From CACPJA01 sp964629335 (GTDB lineage: Bacteria; Pseudomonadota; Gammaproteobacteria; Steroidobacterales; UBA11654), in assembly GCA_964629335.1 (NCBI GenBank), contig CAZVRH010000064.1:1-5702 (forward strand): DNA of 5,702 bases, written 5' to 3'. Both the position numbers and the translations under genes were made by a program. Positions within the stretch are counted from its first letter, which is position 1. Each line of letters starts with the position of its first letter. The notes below the pieces were generated by a model. That model saw only the letters and a list, made by a program, of their open reading frames with translations. It had not been told where the DNA came from and did not search any database. This document shows, in pieces, positions 5,693 to 5,702 of the stretch.

Positions 5693-5702
5693 AGAAAATG
5701 AA

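Noticed and set aside
1..5702. CRISPR arrays, insertion sequences, phage or toxin-antitoxin genes
   Set aside because: No repeated units, transposase motifs or terminal repeats were seen. Nearly all bases belong to core genes or short gaps.

Overview
The window carries the macromolecular synthesis operon of a bacterium, probably an AT-rich gammaproteobacterium. All convincing genes lie on the minus strand. Reading in the direction of transcription (high to low coordinates) the order is rpsU (ribosomal protein S21), a GatB/YqeY-family gene, dnaG (primase), rpoD (housekeeping sigma-70), an extended short-chain dehydrogenase/reductase (SDR), and the 5' part of a tRNA with a CAT anticodon that runs off the left edge. 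The order rpsU-yqeY-dnaG-rpoD, the 71-residue S21 ending RLY, the long non-conserved region of the sigma factor, the near-identity of sigma regions 2 to 4 to the E. coli protein as I remember it, and the primase motif LGTATT all point to Gammaproteobacteria. I cannot name a genus. Hand counts of a few lines give roughly 27-32% GC in rpoD and dnaG and about 38-42% in the SDR gene.

Layout. 5606-5702 is a regulatory region with two candidate promoters in tandem and one good Shine-Dalgarno sequence. rpsU and yqeY are 6 bases apart, and both start at TTG. A 96-base gap with a well-formed candidate promoter precedes dnaG, and its -10 lies only 12 bases from the dnaG ATG. A 55-base gap with a perfect TATAAT precedes rpoD. 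A 61-base gap separates rpoD from the SDR gene, and 31 bases separate that gene from the tRNA.

How the genes work together. S21 is needed for translation initiation on the 30S subunit, DnaG makes primers for replication, and RpoD directs RNA polymerase to housekeeping promoters, so the cluster links translation, replication and transcription. YqeY is a common companion of unclear role. The SDR has no evident link to these processes and looks like a local insertion between rpoD and the tRNA.

Novelty. I found no sign of a new defence, mobile or secretion system. The points worth a second look are small: TTG starts on two successive core genes, a possibly near-leaderless dnaG transcript, a roughly 50-residue acidic extension on RpoD, the embedded SDR, and a consensus -10 directly abutting the tRNA. 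Everything is read by eye, and no database search was possible.
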